From the NCBI RefSeq assembly GCF_900106675.1, contig NZ_FNOB01000007.1:62001-126000 (forward strand): a stretch of 64,000 nt of DNA, read 5' to 3'. The notes beneath the pieces were generated by a model. It saw only the letters and a program-made list of their open reading frames with translations, ran no database searches and had not been told where the DNA came from. The translations under genes and the position numbers were made by a program. This document shows, piece by piece, positions 1-9,943 of this stretch. Every line of letters begins with the position of its first letter. The first letter of the stretch is position 1. Origin of the DNA: Allgaiera indica. Its GTDB lineage: Bacteria; Pseudomonadota; Alphaproteobacteria; Rhodobacterales; Rhodobacteraceae.

Positions 1-534
1 AAGACGGCGATGATCAAGGGCGCGATCGACACCACGCTGCTGCGCAACGACGGATGGGATTTCCTGCATCTGGGCTACAATCTGGAACGCGCCGACAATA
101 CCGCCCGGCTGATGGATGTGAAATATTATGTGCTGCTGCCGCAGCTTGACCTGGTCGGAACCGGCTATGACAACTACCAGTGGATCACCCTGCTGCGCGC
201 GCTGTCGGTGCTGCGCGCGTTCCGCTGGGCCTATGGCGGCGAGGTCACGGCGCGCAAGATCGCCGATTTCCTGATCCTGAACGGGCAATGTCCGCGGTCG
301 CTGATCACCTGCGCGTGCAGCATGGTCACCCATCTCGACCGCCTGGCCGAGGGCTACGCCCGCCCGACCGGGGCGCAGGCCCTGGCCCGGCGAATACATG
401 CGGATCTGGCGGGCATGACGCCGGACACGATCTTCGACGAGGGGCTGCATGAATTCCTGGGCCGCTTCGTGCGCGACGTGGCCGCGCTGGCCCGGCTGGT
501 GCATGAGGATTACCTCAGCGGGGATGTGCGATGA
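1..534 (+). CDS. Alpha-E domain protein, C-terminal part (5' truncated by window edge)
   Basis: The reading frame is open from the first base, so only the last 177 residues or so of a protein that is usually about 310 residues are present. The visible part is helical and contains the family-like stretch HLGYNLERADNTARLMDVKY near its start. Alpha-E proteins have no settled activity; they are repeatedly found beside circularly permuted ATP-grasp proteins, transglutaminases and the Anbu peptidase, as here. The stop codon overlaps the start of the transglutaminase gene in an ATGA at 531-534, which implies translational coupling. The family call is fairly secure; the function is unknown. Confidence 0.82.
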   Translation, partial: KTAMIKGAIDTTLLRNDGWDFLHLGYNLERADNTARLMDVKYYVLLPQLDLVGTGYDNYQWITLLRALSVLRAFRWAYGGEVTARKIADFLILNGQCPRSLITCACSMVTHLDRLAEGYARPTGAQALARRIHADLAGMTPDTIFDEGLHEFLGRFVRDVAALARLVHEDYLSGDVR

Positions 535-1346
535 TCCTGACCGTCACCCACCGCACGCTGTACCGCTATGATGCGCCGGTGCGCGGCGTGGTGCAAAGCC
601 ATCGCCTGACCCCGGCCGCCTTCGAGGGCCAGCGACCGCGCGACTGGCGGGTCACCGTCACGGGCGGGGTGACCGGCGGCGGGTTTCGCGACGGCGCCGG
701 GGATTGGGTGCAAGGTTACACGGTGCAGGGCCCGGTGTCCGAGATCGAGGTGCTGGTCGAGGGCGTGATCGAGACCGCCGACACCGCCGGCGTGCTGCGC
801 GGCCACCGCGAGGCCGTGGCGCCCCCGGTCTATCTGCGAAAGACCGCGGCTACCCGCGCCGACAATGCCCTGCGCGCGCTTGCGGAGAAGGCGCAGACGG
901 GCACGCAGGATCCGCTCGATCAGGCGCATCGGCTGATGGCCGCGGTGGCCGATGCGATCGACTATCGCCCCGGACAGACCGATGCCGGCACCTCGGCCGC
1001 CGAGGCGCTGGCGCGTGGCGCCGGGGTCTGTCAGGACCATGCCCATGCGATGATCGCCTGCGCCCGCAGCCTGGGCCTGCCGGCGCGCTATGTGTCGGGC
1101 TATCTGATGGCCGGAGAGGACGAGGGGCCGCACGAGGCCGCCCATGCCTGGGCCGAGATCTGGATCGAGGGGCTTTCCGCCTGGGTCGGCTTCGACGCCG
1201 CCAACCGCTGCTGCCCGAACGCGCAATATATCCGCCTTGGGTCCGGCTTCGACGCCCGCGACGCCGCGCCGATCCGCGGCACCGCGCGCGGCACGGGCGA
1301 GGAGCGCCTCGATGTCACGGTTGCGATCGCGGCGGTGCAGCAATAG
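531..1346 (+). CDS. Transglutaminase-like cysteine peptidase family protein
   Basis: This 271-residue protein has an N-terminal transglutaminase-associated domain (about residues 1-90, starting MILTVTHRTLYRYDAPV) and a transglutaminase core. The expected catalytic triad is visible as Cys167 (GVCQDHAH), His205 (AHAWAEIW) and Asp222 (GFDAANR). There is no signal peptide, so it should be cytoplasmic. It overlaps the upstream alpha-E gene by four bases and is followed after 75 bases by the Anbu gene. This gene set recurs in many proteobacteria and has been suggested to form a peptide-making or peptide-processing pathway. Substrate is unknown. Confidence 0.88.
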   Translation: MILTVTHRTLYRYDAPVRGVVQSHRLTPAAFEGQRPRDWRVTVTGGVTGGGFRDGAGDWVQGYTVQGPVSEIEVLVEGVIETADTAGVLRGHREAVAPPVYLRKTAATRADNALRALAEKAQTGTQDPLDQAHRLMAAVADAIDYRPGQTDAGTSAAEALARGAGVCQDHAHAMIACARSLGLPARYVSGYLMAGEDEGPHEAAHAWAEIWIEGLSAWVGFDAANRCCPNAQYIRLGSGFDARDAAPIRGTARGTGEERLDVTVAIAAVQQ

Positions 1347-1421
1347 GGTCGTTCGACTCGGCCCCGCCGGTCGCCCGTTTCAACCCCCTGCGCCCCCTTT
1401 GGCGCCTATGCGTGAAAACCC

Positions 1422-2147
1422 ATGACCTATTGCGTCGGCCTGCTTCTGAACGAGGGCATCGTCCTGCTCTCTGACACCCGCACCAATGCGGGGCTCGACA
1501 ACATCTCGGTCTATCGCAAGACCTTTGTCTTCGAGGACCCGGGCGAGCGGGTGATCGCCATCCTGACCGCGGGCAGCCTGTCCGTCACCCAGACGGCGAT
1601 CGCGCTGTTGCAAGACGCCATCGAGGATCCCGACGCCGAGCCGCAACATTCGATCCTGGCGGCGCCGTCGATGCTGAAGGTGGCCGAGATCGTCGGCAAT
1701 ACCCTGGCCTCGGTGCGTCAGGACATCGAGGCCAAGATGAGTGCCGAGAAGGTCTCGACCCAGGCGTCGATGATCCTGGCGGGCCAGCGCCGGGGCGGCC
1801 CGATGCGGATGTTCCTGATCTATCCCGAGGGCAATTTCATCGAGGCGACGGCGGATACGCCCTATCTGCAAATCGGCGAGCACAAATACGGAAAGCCGAT
1901 CCTCGACCGGGTGGTGACGACGCAGACATCGCTGCTGGACGCGCAGAAGGCGGTGCTTTTGTCGATGGATTCGACCCTGCGTTCGAACCTTTCGGTGGGG
2001 ATGCCGCTGGATCTGACGGTGATCGCCAAGGACGACTGCCGGGTAACCGCGCAGCGCAGGTTCGAGCCGGGGGACGAGAGTTTCCGCGCCATGAGCGAGG
2101 CCTGGAGCCAGGCCTTGCGCGATGGCTTCGCGCGGATCGAGATCTGA
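1422..2147 (+). CDS. Anbu, ancestral proteasome beta-subunit-like peptidase
   Basis: The 241-residue product begins MTYCVGLLLNEGIVLLSDTR, the hallmark of Anbu, an HslV/proteasome-like N-terminal nucleophile hydrolase. If the initiator Met is removed, Thr1 becomes the nucleophile, with Asp17 and Lys32 in the places of the HslV triad. Known Anbu proteins assemble into open helical or lock-washer rings instead of closed proteasome rings. The gene closes a three-gene set with alpha-E and transglutaminase genes, which is the conserved Anbu neighbourhood. No HslU-type unfoldase is nearby. The family call is strong; the cellular substrate is unknown. Confidence 0.9.
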   Translation: MTYCVGLLLNEGIVLLSDTRTNAGLDNISVYRKTFVFEDPGERVIAILTAGSLSVTQTAIALLQDAIEDPDAEPQHSILAAPSMLKVAEIVGNTLASVRQDIEAKMSAEKVSTQASMILAGQRRGGPMRMFLIYPEGNFIEATADTPYLQIGEHKYGKPILDRVVTTQTSLLDAQKAVLLSMDSTLRSNLSVGMPLDLTVIAKDDCRVTAQRRFEPGDESFRAMSEAWSQALRDGFARIEI

Positions 2148-2218
2148 TGACGGCGCGGCGCGGGGTCGAGGCATGGGCGCCGGGGGGCACATGCGCCCGG
2201 GTTCGTGCGGTGCGTGTC

Positions 2219-2231
2219 GGCCAAGATGAAG
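2219..2231 (+). repeat. Fragment of the CCAAGATGAAG intergenic repeat
   Basis: The motif GGCCAAGATGAAG lies in the 139-base gap between the Anbu gene and the dehydrogenase. It matches the end block of the composite repeat seen intact at 5023, 14193 and 38492, but the flanking blocks are missing. The rest of this gap shows only a short local duplication of GGGGCCCTGAT near 2240-2265. Confidence 0.4.
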
Positions 2232-2286
2232 CGGCGGCCGGGGCCCTGATCGGGGCCCTGATTGGCGCGCGGGAACGGGGGCCCGC

Positions 2287-3198
2287 ATGACGCGCGTGCT
2301 GTTGACGGAGCCGATCCATCCCGATGCCGAGGCGCTGCTGCGCGACGCGGGCTGCGAGATCCTGCGCGAAGGGCCGCCGGGCGAGGCCGACGCGCTGATC
2401 GCGCGGATCAAGCGGTTGCCGGCGGAACAGATGTGCGCGGGGCGGCTGCGGCATGTGGCCAAGCATGGCGTGGGGGTGGATAACATCGACCTGGCGGCCG
2501 CGCGCGCCGCCGGCATCCTGGTGACCAACACGCCGGGCGCCAATGCGGCCTCGGTGGCCGAACATGCGCTGGCGCTGATCTTCGCGCTGGCCAAGGCCCT
2601 GCCGGCGATGGAGCGCGCGGCGCGGGCCGGTCAGACCGGTCTTGGCCGGGCGCGGGTCGTCGATCTGGCGGGGCGGCGGCTGCTGGTGGTGGGGTTCGGC
2701 GCCTCGGGGCGGCGGCTGGCGGCGCTGGCGGCGGCGGTGGGGATGCGGGTGACGGTGCTTTCGCGGTCACTGAGCGGCGCGGTGTCGCCCGAGGGCTACG
2801 CCGTGGCACGCGATCTGCGCGCGGCCTTGGCCGCGGCGGATGTTCTAAGCCTGCATTGCCCGCTGACCGAGGCCACGCGCGGGATGATCGGGGCAAGGGA
2901 ACTGGCGGCGCTGCCGCCGGGCGCCTTCGTGATCAATACCGCGCGGGGTGGATTGATCGACGAGGACGCGCTGGCGCGGGCGGGGCATCTGGGCGGCGTC
3001 GCGCTGGACGTGACCGAGACCGAGCCGCTGCCGCGCGACAGCCCGCTGCTGGACCTGCCCAATTGCATCCTGACGCCGCATTCGGCGGCGCTGAGCGATG
3101 GTGCGTTCCGGCAGATGGGGCTGATGGCGGCGCAGAACGTCCTGGATGCGCTGGCCGGACGGGTCGATCCGGCGCATGTGGTGGTGCGGGGCGGCTAG
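2287..3198 (+). CDS. NAD-dependent D-2-hydroxyacid dehydrogenase (phosphoglycerate dehydrogenase-like)
   Basis: The 303-residue protein has the two-domain layout of the D-2-hydroxyacid dehydrogenase family. The substrate-binding half contains KHGVGVDNID. The nucleotide-binding half carries the glycine motif GFGASG at residues 136-141, and the catalytic set Arg220 (TARGG), Glu246 (TETEPL) and His265 (TPHSAA) is present. It lacks the ACT regulatory domain of long SerA proteins. A catabolic hydroxyacid or glyoxylate-type dehydrogenase is as likely as a serine-pathway enzyme. It stands alone between the Anbu set and the convergent hut genes. Confidence 0.85.
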   Translation: MTRVLLTEPIHPDAEALLRDAGCEILREGPPGEADALIARIKRLPAEQMCAGRLRHVAKHGVGVDNIDLAAARAAGILVTNTPGANAASVAEHALALIFALAKALPAMERAARAGQTGLGRARVVDLAGRRLLVVGFGASGRRLAALAAAVGMRVTVLSRSLSGAVSPEGYAVARDLRAALAAADVLSLHCPLTEATRGMIGARELAALPPGAFVINTARGGLIDEDALARAGHLGGVALDVTETEPLPRDSPLLDLPNCILTPHSAALSDGAFRQMGLMAAQNVLDALAGRVDPAHVVVRGG

Positions 3199-3256
3199 GG
3201 CCGCGGATGGGCCACGGGAGGGGGGCTTTCCGCCCTCTATGGGGCTGCGGCCTATT

Positions 3257-3290
3257 CCCCCCCCGAGGATACTCGCGCCGCAAAGAAAGA
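3257..3290 (+). repeat. Diverged copy of the intergenic repeat end block
   Basis: Between the convergent dehydrogenase and hutU genes there is a run of eight C followed by GAGGATACTCGCGCC and an A-rich tail ending at the hutU stop codon. It resembles the CCCCCGTGGAGTATTT block of the better copies, but the tail differs (AAAGAAAGA instead of AAGATGAAG). It may be a second subfamily of the same repeat. Confidence 0.4.
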
Positions 3291-4988
3291 TCAGGTGTCC
3301 AGGATCGCGGGAAGGTTCAGCCCGTGTTCGCGGGCGCAGTCGCGGGCGATTTCGTACCCCGCGTCGGCGTGGCGCATGACGCCGGTGGCCGGGTCGTTCC
3401 AAAGCACGCGTTCAAGCCGGCGGTCGGCATCCTCGGTGCCGTCGCAGACCACGACCATGCCGGAATGCTGCGAGAAACCCATGCCGACGCCGCCGCCGTG
3501 GTGCAAGCTGACCCAGGTGGCACCGGAGGCGGTGTTGAGAAGCGCGTTCAGAAGCGGCCAATCAGAGACCGCGTCGGAGCCGTCGCGCATCGCCTCGGTC
3601 TCGCGGTTGGGCGAGGCGACGGAGCCGCTGTCGAGGTGGTCGCGGCCGATCACCACGGGGGCCTTCAATTCGCCCGAGCGCACCATTTCGTTGAACATCA
3701 GCCCGGCGCGGTGGCGCTCTCCCAGGCCGATCCAGCAGATCCGCGCGGGCAGGCCCTGGAACGCGATGCGTTCGCGCGCCATGTCGAGCCAGCGGTGAAG
3801 ATGGGCGTTTTCGGGAAACAGGCGCTTCATCGCCGCGTCGGTGGCGTAGATGTCTTCCGGGTCCCCGGACAGCGCGACCCAGCGGAACGGGCCGACGCCG
3901 CGGCAGAACAGCGGGCGGATATAGGCGGGCACGAAGCCGGGAAAGGCGAAGGCGTTCTCCAGGCCTTCCTCCTTGGCCATCTGGCGGATGTTGTTGCCGT
4001 AATCGAGCGTGGGGACACCGGCGTTCCAGAAATCGACCATTGCGGCGACATGGTCGCGCATCGCGGCGCGGGCGGCCGTTTCGACCTGCTTGGGGGCGGT
4101 TTCCTGCTTGGCGCGCCATTCGGCGACGGTCCAGCCCCTGGGCAGATAGCCGTGCAGCGGATCGTGGGCCGAGGTCTGATCGGTTACGATATCGGGGCGC
4201 CCGTTGGGCAGCGGGGCGCCGGCCTTCATGCGCGCGGCGAGTTCGGGGAAGATGTCCGCCGCATTGCCGATCAGCGCGACGGATTTGGCCGCCCCAGCCT
4301 TGGTCCAGCGTTCGATCAGGGCGAGGGCCTCGTCAAGATCGTGGGTCTTGACGTCGCAATAGCGGGTGCGGATGCGGAAATCGGCGCGCGCCTCGTCGCA
4401 TTCGACCGCAAGGCAGCAGGCGCCCGCCATCACCGCCGCCAGCGGCTGCGCGCCGCCCATGCCGCCAAGGCCGGCGGTCAGGATCCAACGCCCGGTCAGG
4501 TCGCCGCCGTAGTGCTGGCGCCCGGCCTCGGCGAAGGTCTCAAACGTGCCCTGCACGATGCCTTGCGTGCCGATGTAGATCCAGGACCCGGCGGTCATCT
4601 GGCCGTACATGGCCAGGCCCTTGCGGTCGAGTTCATTGAAATGATCCCACGTGGCCCAGTGCGGCACCAGGTTGGAATTGGCGATCAGCACGCGTGGCGC
4701 ATCCGCATGGGTGCGGAAGATGCCTACCGGCTTGCCGGACTGGACAAGGAGGGTTTCGTCCGCTTCAAGCGATTTGAGCGCGGCCACGATGCGGTCGAAA
4801 TCCTCCCAGGTGCGGGCGGCGCGGCCGATGCCGCCATAGACCACCAACTCGTGCGGGTTCTCGGCCACGTCAGGGTGGAGGTTGTTCATCAGCATCCGCA
4901 TTGGCGCCTCGGTCAGCCAGCTTTTCGCGGTGATCTCGGGGCCGGTCGGGGGGAAGACGTCGCGCAGGTTGTGGCGGGGATTGGTCAT
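3291..4988 (-). CDS. hutU: Urocanate hydratase
   Basis: HutU adds water to urocanate to give 4-imidazolone-5-propionate, the second step of histidine breakdown, using tightly bound NAD+. The product is 565 residues, close to the usual 555-560. It contains the [12 protein letters not shown] motif of the NAD-binding region and the urocanase signature around [18 protein letters not shown]. The start chosen is the ATG giving [14 protein letters not shown], which fits family N-termini; the frame stays open far upstream into hutH, but only antisense or out-of-frame material is read there. It lies downstream of hutH on the same strand across a 104-base gap filled by a repeat. Confidence 0.96.
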   Translation of the reverse strand: MTNPRHNLRDVFPPTGPEITAKSWLTEAPMRMLMNNLHPDVAENPHELVVYGGIGRAARTWEDFDRIVAALKSLEADETLLVQSGKPVGIFRTHADAPRVLIANSNLVPHWATWDHFNELDRKGLAMYGQMTAGSWIYIGTQGIVQGTFETFAEAGRQHYGGDLTGRWILTAGLGGMGGAQPLAAVMAGACCLAVECDEARADFRIRTRYCDVKTHDLDEALALIERWTKAGAAKSVALIGNAADIFPELAARMKAGAPLPNGRPDIVTDQTSAHDPLHGYLPRGWTVAEWRAKQETAPKQVETAARAAMRDHVAAMVDFWNAGVPTLDYGNNIRQMAKEEGLENAFAFPGFVPAYIRPLFCRGVGPFRWVALSGDPEDIYATDAAMKRLFPENAHLHRWLDMARERIAFQGLPARICWIGLGERHRAGLMFNEMVRSGELKAPVVIGRDHLDSGSVASPNRETEAMRDGSDAVSDWPLLNALLNTASGATWVSLHHGGGVGMGFSQHSGMVVVCDGTEDADRRLERVLWNDPATGVMRHADAGYEIARDCAREHGLNLPAILDT

Positions 4989-5022
4989 CGGCGTGCCTTT
5001 CTGAAGCGGCGGGGGCGGAACC

Positions 5023-5109
5023 GGGGTTTCACACCCCGTGGCCATTGTCTCTCGGGCCAATGGCACGACAATGGCGAACCCCGTGGAGTATTTCAGCCAA
5101 GATGAAGGG
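5023..5109 (+). repeat. Composite intergenic repeat, full copy between hutH and hutU
   Basis: Three blocks are visible. The first is a small hairpin, GGGG-TTTCACA-CCCC (5023-5037). The second is a central block with a perfect inverted pair, GCCATTGTC (5041-5049) and GACAATGGC (5067-5075). The third is the end block CCCCGTGGAGTATTT followed by CCAAGATGAAGGG (5079-5109). The last 17 bases run into the 3' end of hutH. The same three blocks appear in the opposite orientation at 29093-29214. Confidence 0.75.
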
Positions 5110-6628
5110 AAGGTGGATTGGCGGCCTCGGCCAGGGCGCCTGTCGCGATGAGGCTGGCGGCGGCGGCAAGGTCGGGGGCGAGGTAGCGGTCCTCCTGCAG
5201 GGGCGGGATGTCTTTGCGCAGGCGCGTGAGGGCGGCCTGCAGTGGGGGCGAGGTGGTGAGGGGCGCGCGGAATTCCAGCCCCTGGGCGGCGCAGAACGCC
5301 TCGACCCCGAGGATGGTTTCGAGATTGGTGACCATGCGGGCGAGGCGCCGGGCGCCATGGGCGGCCATCGAGACGTGATCCTCCTGATTGGCCGAGGTCG
5401 GGGTGCTGTCGGTGACCGTGGGGGTGGCGAGGTGCTTGTTCTCGCTCATCAGCGCCGCCGTCGTGACTTCGGCGATCATCAGGCCGGAATTGAGGCCGGG
5501 ATCGGGGGTCAGGAAGGGCGGCAGGTCGTGGCTGAGGGTCGGATCGACCATCAGCGCCACGCGGCGCTGGGCGATGGCGCCGATCTCGGCCACGGCAAGC
5601 GCGATCATGTCGGCGGCGAAGCCCACGGGTTCGGCATGGAAATTGCCGCCCGAGACGATCAGCCCGGCCTCGGTCAGCACCAGCGGGTTGTCGGTGGCGG
5701 CGTTGGCCTCGATTTCCAGCGTGCGCGCGGCCTGGCGCAGCACGTCGATCGCGGCACCCAGAACCTGGGGCTGGCAGCGGATGCAATAGGGATCCTGCAC
5801 GCGGCTGTCGCCGACCCGGTGGCTTTCGCGGATCGTCGAGCCTTCGAGCAGCGCGCGCATCGCCGCGGCCGCCTCGATCTGCCCGGCATGGCCGCGCAAG
5901 GTGTGGATTTCGGGTTGCAGCGGCGCGGTGGAGCCCATGATCGCATCGGTCGACATCGCCGAGGTGACCAGCGCGCCCTGTGCCGCGCGCCAGGCACTGA
6001 AGAGGCCATGCAGCGCCCAGGCGGTCGAGAATTGCGTGCCGTTGATCAGCGCGAGGCCCTCTTTCGGGCCGAGCGTGATCGGAGAAAGCCCTGCTTTGGC
6101 AAGAGCTTCCGTGCCGCTCATGATGTGGCCGTCCAGGGTGGCCTCGCCCGAGCCGATCATCACCGCCGCCATATGGGCAAGCGGCGCCAGATCGCCCGAG
6201 GCGCCAACCGATCCCTGCGCCGGGATCACCGGGGTGACGCCGGCGGCAAGCATCCCTTCGATCAGCGCGATCACCTGCCACCGCACGCCCGAGGCGCCGC
6301 GGCCGAGGGACAGGAGCTTTAGCACCATCATCAGCCGGGTAATTGCCTCCGGGCAGGTTTCACCGACCCCGCAGCAATGCGAAATGATCAGGTTTTTCTG
6401 CAATGTTTCCGTGTCTTGTGACGCGATCTTCAGGTTCGCAAGCTTGCCGAATCCGGTGTTAACCCCATAGACCGGTGCGGATCCGGCGGCGGCGCGGGCG
6501 ATCGCGGCCTGGGCGGTCTCGACGGCGGGGCGGCAGGCGCGGTCAAGCCGGGCGGGCAGGCCCAGGTTCCAGATCCGTTCGATCTGCGCCAGCGGCGTGG
6601 CGCCGGGGGTCAGGGTTTCAGGCGTCAA
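5093..6628 (-). CDS. hutH: Histidine ammonia-lyase
   Basis: HutH removes ammonia from L-histidine to give urocanate, the first step of the pathway. The self-made MIO cofactor arises from Ala143-Ser144-Gly145, seen in [12 protein letters not shown]. The start taken is the TTG at 6628, which gives a 511-residue protein beginning (M)[18 protein letters not shown]. This TTG overlaps the hutI stop codon region by 11 bases, and 511 residues matches the family length of about 505-515. An upstream in-frame ATG would add 40 unlike residues. It sits between hutI and hutU on the minus strand and is very likely co-transcribed with hutI. Confidence 0.95.
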   Translation of the reverse strand: MTPETLTPGATPLAQIERIWNLGLPARLDRACRPAVETAQAAIARAAAGSAPVYGVNTGFGKLANLKIASQDTETLQKNLIISHCCGVGETCPEAITRLMMVLKLLSLGRGASGVRWQVIALIEGMLAAGVTPVIPAQGSVGASGDLAPLAHMAAVMIGSGEATLDGHIMSGTEALAKAGLSPITLGPKEGLALINGTQFSTAWALHGLFSAWRAAQGALVTSAMSTDAIMGSTAPLQPEIHTLRGHAGQIEAAAAMRALLEGSTIRESHRVGDSRVQDPYCIRCQPQVLGAAIDVLRQAARTLEIEANAATDNPLVLTEAGLIVSGGNFHAEPVGFAADMIALAVAEIGAIAQRRVALMVDPTLSHDLPPFLTPDPGLNSGLMIAEVTTAALMSENKHLATPTVTDSTPTSANQEDHVSMAAHGARRLARMVTNLETILGVEAFCAAQGLEFRAPLTTSPPLQAALTRLRKDIPPLQEDRYLAPDLAAAASLIATGALAEAANPPSLHLG

Positions 6629-7814
6629 ATTCGCCTCCGATGATGCGGGCGTGAAGCGGCGTGGGGCCGCAGCGATAGGCAAGCTCGGCCGGATCCTCGG
6701 CCTCCCAGATCGCCAGATCGGCGCGCAGGCCCGGGGCGATCCGGCCACGATCGGTCAGGCCCAGGGCCTGGGCGGCCACGCGCGTGGTGCCGGAAAGGGC
6801 TTCTTCCGGCGTCATGCGAAAAAGGGTGCAGGCCATGTTCATCGCCAGGCACAGCGACGTCATCGGCGCGGTGCCGGGGTTGGCGTCGGTCGCCACCGCC
6901 ATCGCGACGCCCGCATCGCGCAGCGCCTGGATCGGCGGCACCTGGGTTTCGCGCAGGGTGTAGAAGGCGCCGGGCAGGATCACCGCGACGGTGCCGGCGG
7001 CGGCCATCGCGCGTGCCCCGTCCGCGTCGAGATGTTCCAGATGGTCGGCCGAAAGCGCCCCGTGCCGCGCCGCCATCGCCGCGCCGCCAAGGTTGGAAAG
7101 CTGCTCGGCATGAAGCTTCACCGGAAGGCCAAGCGCGCCCGCCTCGGCAAAGACCACCTCCATCTGCGCGGGCGAAAAGGCGATGCCCTCGCAAAAGCCG
7201 TCGACCGCATCGACCAGCCCTTCGGCATGGGCGGCGTGCAGCGCGGGGATCACCTGTTCAGCTAGATAGGCATCGTCTCGGCCCCGGTATTCGGGCGGTA
7301 CGGCATGGGCGCCGAGGAAGCTGGTCACGACGCCCACGCGGCGCGCGCGACCGATCCGGCGGGCGGCGCGCAGCATGCGAAGTTCGGTTTCGATATCAAG
7401 GCCATAGCCGGATTTCACCTCGATCGTGCCAACGCCTTCGGCCAGCATCTGATCGACCCGGCGCAGGGCAGAGGCGACAAGATCGTCCTCGCTGGCGGCC
7501 CGGGTCGCGGCGACGGTCGAGACGATACCGCCGCCGGCGCGCGCGACCTCTTCATAGCTCGCGCCGTTCAGCCGCATCTCGAATTCCCGCGCCCGCTGAC
7601 CGCCATGGACCACATGGGTGTGGCAATCGATCAACGCGGGCGTCATCAGCCGCCCGCCCATGTCGCGGACCGGGCCGGGGGGGGCCTCGGCCAGCGGCCC
7701 GGCCCAGGCGATGCGGCCGCCCTCGATCGCCACCGCGCCAGTTTCGATCAGCCCATAGGGCGCGCCGCCCGGCTGCATCGTCGCAAGCCGCAGGTTGCCA
7801 AGAATCATCGCCAT
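6618..7814 (-). CDS. hutI: Imidazolonepropionase
   Basis: HutI opens the ring of 4-imidazolone-5-propionate to give N-formimino-L-glutamate. The 398-residue product is an amidohydrolase with the metal-binding His65-Thr-His67 motif ([10 protein letters not shown]), a later [10 protein letters not shown] metal and substrate segment, and [10 protein letters not shown] near the catalytic Asp. The start at MAMILGN was chosen because it fits the family length of about 400 and leaves room for a divergent control region with hutF. A second ATG two codons on is also possible. It is the first gene of the minus-strand hut run. Confidence 0.95.
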   Translation of the reverse strand: MAMILGNLRLATMQPGGAPYGLIETGAVAIEGGRIAWAGPLAEAPPGPVRDMGGRLMTPALIDCHTHVVHGGQRAREFEMRLNGASYEEVARAGGGIVSTVAATRAASEDDLVASALRRVDQMLAEGVGTIEVKSGYGLDIETELRMLRAARRIGRARRVGVVTSFLGAHAVPPEYRGRDDAYLAEQVIPALHAAHAEGLVDAVDGFCEGIAFSPAQMEVVFAEAGALGLPVKLHAEQLSNLGGAAMAARHGALSADHLEHLDADGARAMAAAGTVAVILPGAFYTLRETQVPPIQALRDAGVAMAVATDANPGTAPMTSLCLAMNMACTLFRMTPEEALSGTTRVAAQALGLTDRGRIAPGLRADLAIWEAEDPAELAYRCGPTPLHARIIGGEFDA

Positions 7815-7844
7815 TTCGCTTGCCTTATGTGCGCAATTTTGAAA

Positions 7845-7862
7845 AATATGTCTGCACATATT
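7845..7862. promoter_or_regulatory. Palindrome between hutI and hutF, probable HutC operator
   Basis: The perfect 7-base arms AATATGT and ACATATT are separated by CTGC. A partial related half-site, TTATGTGC, lies just to the left (7825-7832). The palindrome sits in the 69-base space between the divergent hutI and hutF start codons. HutC-family repressors bind AT-rich palindromes at hut promoters and release them on urocanate binding, and a HutC homologue is encoded two genes away. Assignment to HutC is inference. Confidence 0.65.
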
Positions 7863-7883
7863 AACCCGAGTCAAGGACAACAA

Positions 7884-9248
7884 ATGGGCACTGGCGTAAT
7901 CTGGGCCGAGCGGGCGCTGCTGCCGGGCGGCTGGGCCGAGAAAGTGCGGCTGGAGCTGCGCGGCGGACGCATCTTTCGCATCAGCCCGGGCGTTGCGCCC
8001 GAGGGGGTGCGGCGCGATCTGCTGCTGCCGGCGCCGGTGAACCTGCACAGCCACGCCTTTCAGCGCGCCATGGCCGGGATGACGGAAGCCCGCGGCCCCG
8101 ATCCGCGCGATACCTTCTGGACCTGGCGCCAGCTGATGTTCCGCTTTCTGGATCAGTTGACGCCCGAGGATGTCGAGGCGATCGCCGCCTTCGTGCAGAT
8201 GGAGATGCTTGAGGCCGGCTTTGCCGCGGTGGCGGAATTCCACTATCTGCACCACCGCCCCGGCGGCGCGCCCTATGCCGATCCGGCCGAGATGTCGGGC
8301 CGGATCGCGGCGGCGGCCGAGGCCACGGGGATCGGGCTGACGCTGCTGCCGGTGCTTTATTCGCAGGGCGGGTGCGACGGGCGTGCGCTGGGGCCCGGGC
8401 AGGTGCGGTTCGGCAATGACCCCGAGCGTTTCGCGCGGCTGTGGCAGGCTGCCAAGGCGGCGTTGGGGGGGCTTGCGGATGCGCGGATCGGGGTGGCGCC
8501 GCATTCGCTGCGCGCGGTCAGCCGCGACGGTCTTGCCGAGGTCGTGGCGGCGGCGGGCGGGCACCCGATCCACATGCACCTGGCCGAGCAAGTCGCGGAA
8601 GTCGAAGAGGTTTTGGCCGCCTACGGGGCGCGGCCCGTGGAATGGCTGCTGGCGCAGCACGAGGTCGGCCCGCGCTGGTGCCTGATCCACTGCACGCAGA
8701 TGCGGCCGGCCGAGACCCGGGCGCTGGCGGCGACCGGCGCGGTCGCAGGGCTTTGCCCGATCACCGAGGCGAACCTGGGCGACGGCATCTTCGATGGGGT
8801 GCGCTATCTGGGCGCGGGCGGGCGGTTCGGCGTGGGTTCGGACAGCAACATCCGCATTTCCCTGGCCGAGGAATTGCGGCAGCTGGAATATTCCCAGCGG
8901 CTGCGCGACCGGGGCCGGGCGGTCCTGGCACGTCCCGACCGGTCGACCGGCCGCGTGCTGTTTCAGGGTGCGGTGCAAGGCGGGGCGCAGGCCGCCGGAC
9001 GCGAAAGCGGGGCGATCGCAGAAGGGCTTTGGGCGGATCTGGTGGCGCTGGACGCGGGTCATGCCGATCTGGCGATGCGCCGGGGTGACGGATTGCTCGA
9101 TGCCTGGATCTTCGCGGGTGACGATCGGATGGTCACCGATACCTGGGCGGCGGGGCGGCATATGGTGACCGGCGGGCGCCATCGCGACCGCGCCGCGATC
9201 ACCGCGCGCTACCGCGCCGCCACCGCCCGGCTGGGGGATCTGCTGTGA
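7884..9248 (+). CDS. hutF: Formimidoylglutamate deiminase
   Basis: HutF removes the imino nitrogen of N-formimino-L-glutamate as ammonia, leaving N-formyl-L-glutamate. The 454-residue amidohydrolase shows the metal motif His55-Ser-His57 ([11 protein letters not shown]), [18 protein letters not shown] and GSDSNIRIS, in family order. The ATG at 7884 was chosen over an upstream in-frame ATG because AAGGA at 7874-7878 is correctly spaced and the upstream alternative would run through the palindrome. Its TGA overlaps the GTG of hutC. The choice of HutF over HutG-type formimidase dictates the five-step version of the pathway. Confidence 0.94.
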   Translation: MGTGVIWAERALLPGGWAEKVRLELRGGRIFRISPGVAPEGVRRDLLLPAPVNLHSHAFQRAMAGMTEARGPDPRDTFWTWRQLMFRFLDQLTPEDVEAIAAFVQMEMLEAGFAAVAEFHYLHHRPGGAPYADPAEMSGRIAAAAEATGIGLTLLPVLYSQGGCDGRALGPGQVRFGNDPERFARLWQAAKAALGGLADARIGVAPHSLRAVSRDGLAEVVAAAGGHPIHMHLAEQVAEVEEVLAAYGARPVEWLLAQHEVGPRWCLIHCTQMRPAETRALAATGAVAGLCPITEANLGDGIFDGVRYLGAGGRFGVGSDSNIRISLAEELRQLEYSQRLRDRGRAVLARPDRSTGRVLFQGAVQGGAQAAGRESGAIAEGLWADLVALDAGHADLAMRRGDGLLDAWIFAGDDRMVTDTWAAGRHMVTGGRHRDRAAITARYRAATARLGDLL

Positions 9249-9943
9249 GCGCGCCGAAGGGGTGGGAGGCGATCCGCGCCGAGGTTCTGGCCCGCATCGA
9301 CCGGCGCGACTGGGCCCCCGGCGCGGTGATCCCGTCCGAGGCCGACCTGGCCGAGGAATTCGGTGTTGCGCGGGCCACGGTGAACCGCGCGCTGCGCGAA
9401 CTGGCGCGGCAGGGCGTGGTGGAACGCCGCCGCCGCGCGGGCACCCGCGTCGCCACTCATCCGGTGCGCAAGGCCACGCTCGACATCCCCGTGACCCGGC
9501 TGGAGGTCGAGGGCCGCGGCCAGCGCTACGAATTTCGCCTGCTCGAGCGCGTGTTCGCCGCGCCGCCGCCGGTGGTGGCCGGTCGGCTGGGCCTGGCGCC
9601 CGGGGCGCGGCTGTGGCATCTGCGCACGCTGCATTTCGCCGATGGCAGGCCCTATCTGTACGAGGACCGCTGGCTGAACCCGGCGCCGCTGCCGGGGCGC
9701 GCGCCGCCCGCCGAGGCGGCGCAGATCAGCATCAACGAATGGCTGGTGCGCAACGTGGCCTATACCTTCGGCGACATCTCGTTTTCCGCCGAGGCGGCGG
9801 GCGAGGCCGAGGCCGCGCATCTGGGCATCGCCCCGGGCGCCGCGCTGTTCGTGATCGAGCGCACCACCTGGGCGGGCGAGGTGCCGATCACCCTGGTGCG
9901 GCTGGCCTATGCGCCGGGCTATCGGCTGCACACCTTGCTTTAG
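9245..9943 (+). CDS. hutC: GntR/HutC-family transcriptional repressor of histidine utilisation
   Basis: The 232-residue protein starts with GTG, overlapping hutF in GTGA. The N-terminal third is a GntR winged helix, with [20 protein letters not shown] (about residues 30-49) as the recognition part. The C-terminal part is a UTRA ligand-binding domain of the HutC/FarR type. Location in the hut cluster and the palindrome at 7845-7862 support a role as urocanate-responsive repressor of the divergent hut operons. Confidence 0.92.
   Translation: MSAPKGWEAIRAEVLARIDRRDWAPGAVIPSEADLAEEFGVARATVNRALRELARQGVVERRRRAGTRVATHPVRKATLDIPVTRLEVEGRGQRYEFRLLERVFAAPPPVVAGRLGLAPGARLWHLRTLHFADGRPYLYEDRWLNPAPLPGRAPPAEAAQISINEWLVRNVAYTFGDISFSAEAAGEAEAAHLGIAPGAALFVIERTTWAGEVPITLVRLAYAPGYRLHTLL

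Noticed and set aside
2856-5105. Long plus-strand open frame of 749 codons over hutU
   Set aside because: It is antisense to hutU, which has clear family motifs. GC-rich codon use leaves stop-free frames on the opposite strand. The translation is low-complexity Gly/Arg/His-rich with no motif.
4989-6281. Extension of hutU upstream through hutH as one 996-residue protein
   Set aside because: The added N-terminal part is out of frame with hutH and has no family resemblance. HutU is complete from the ATG at 4988.
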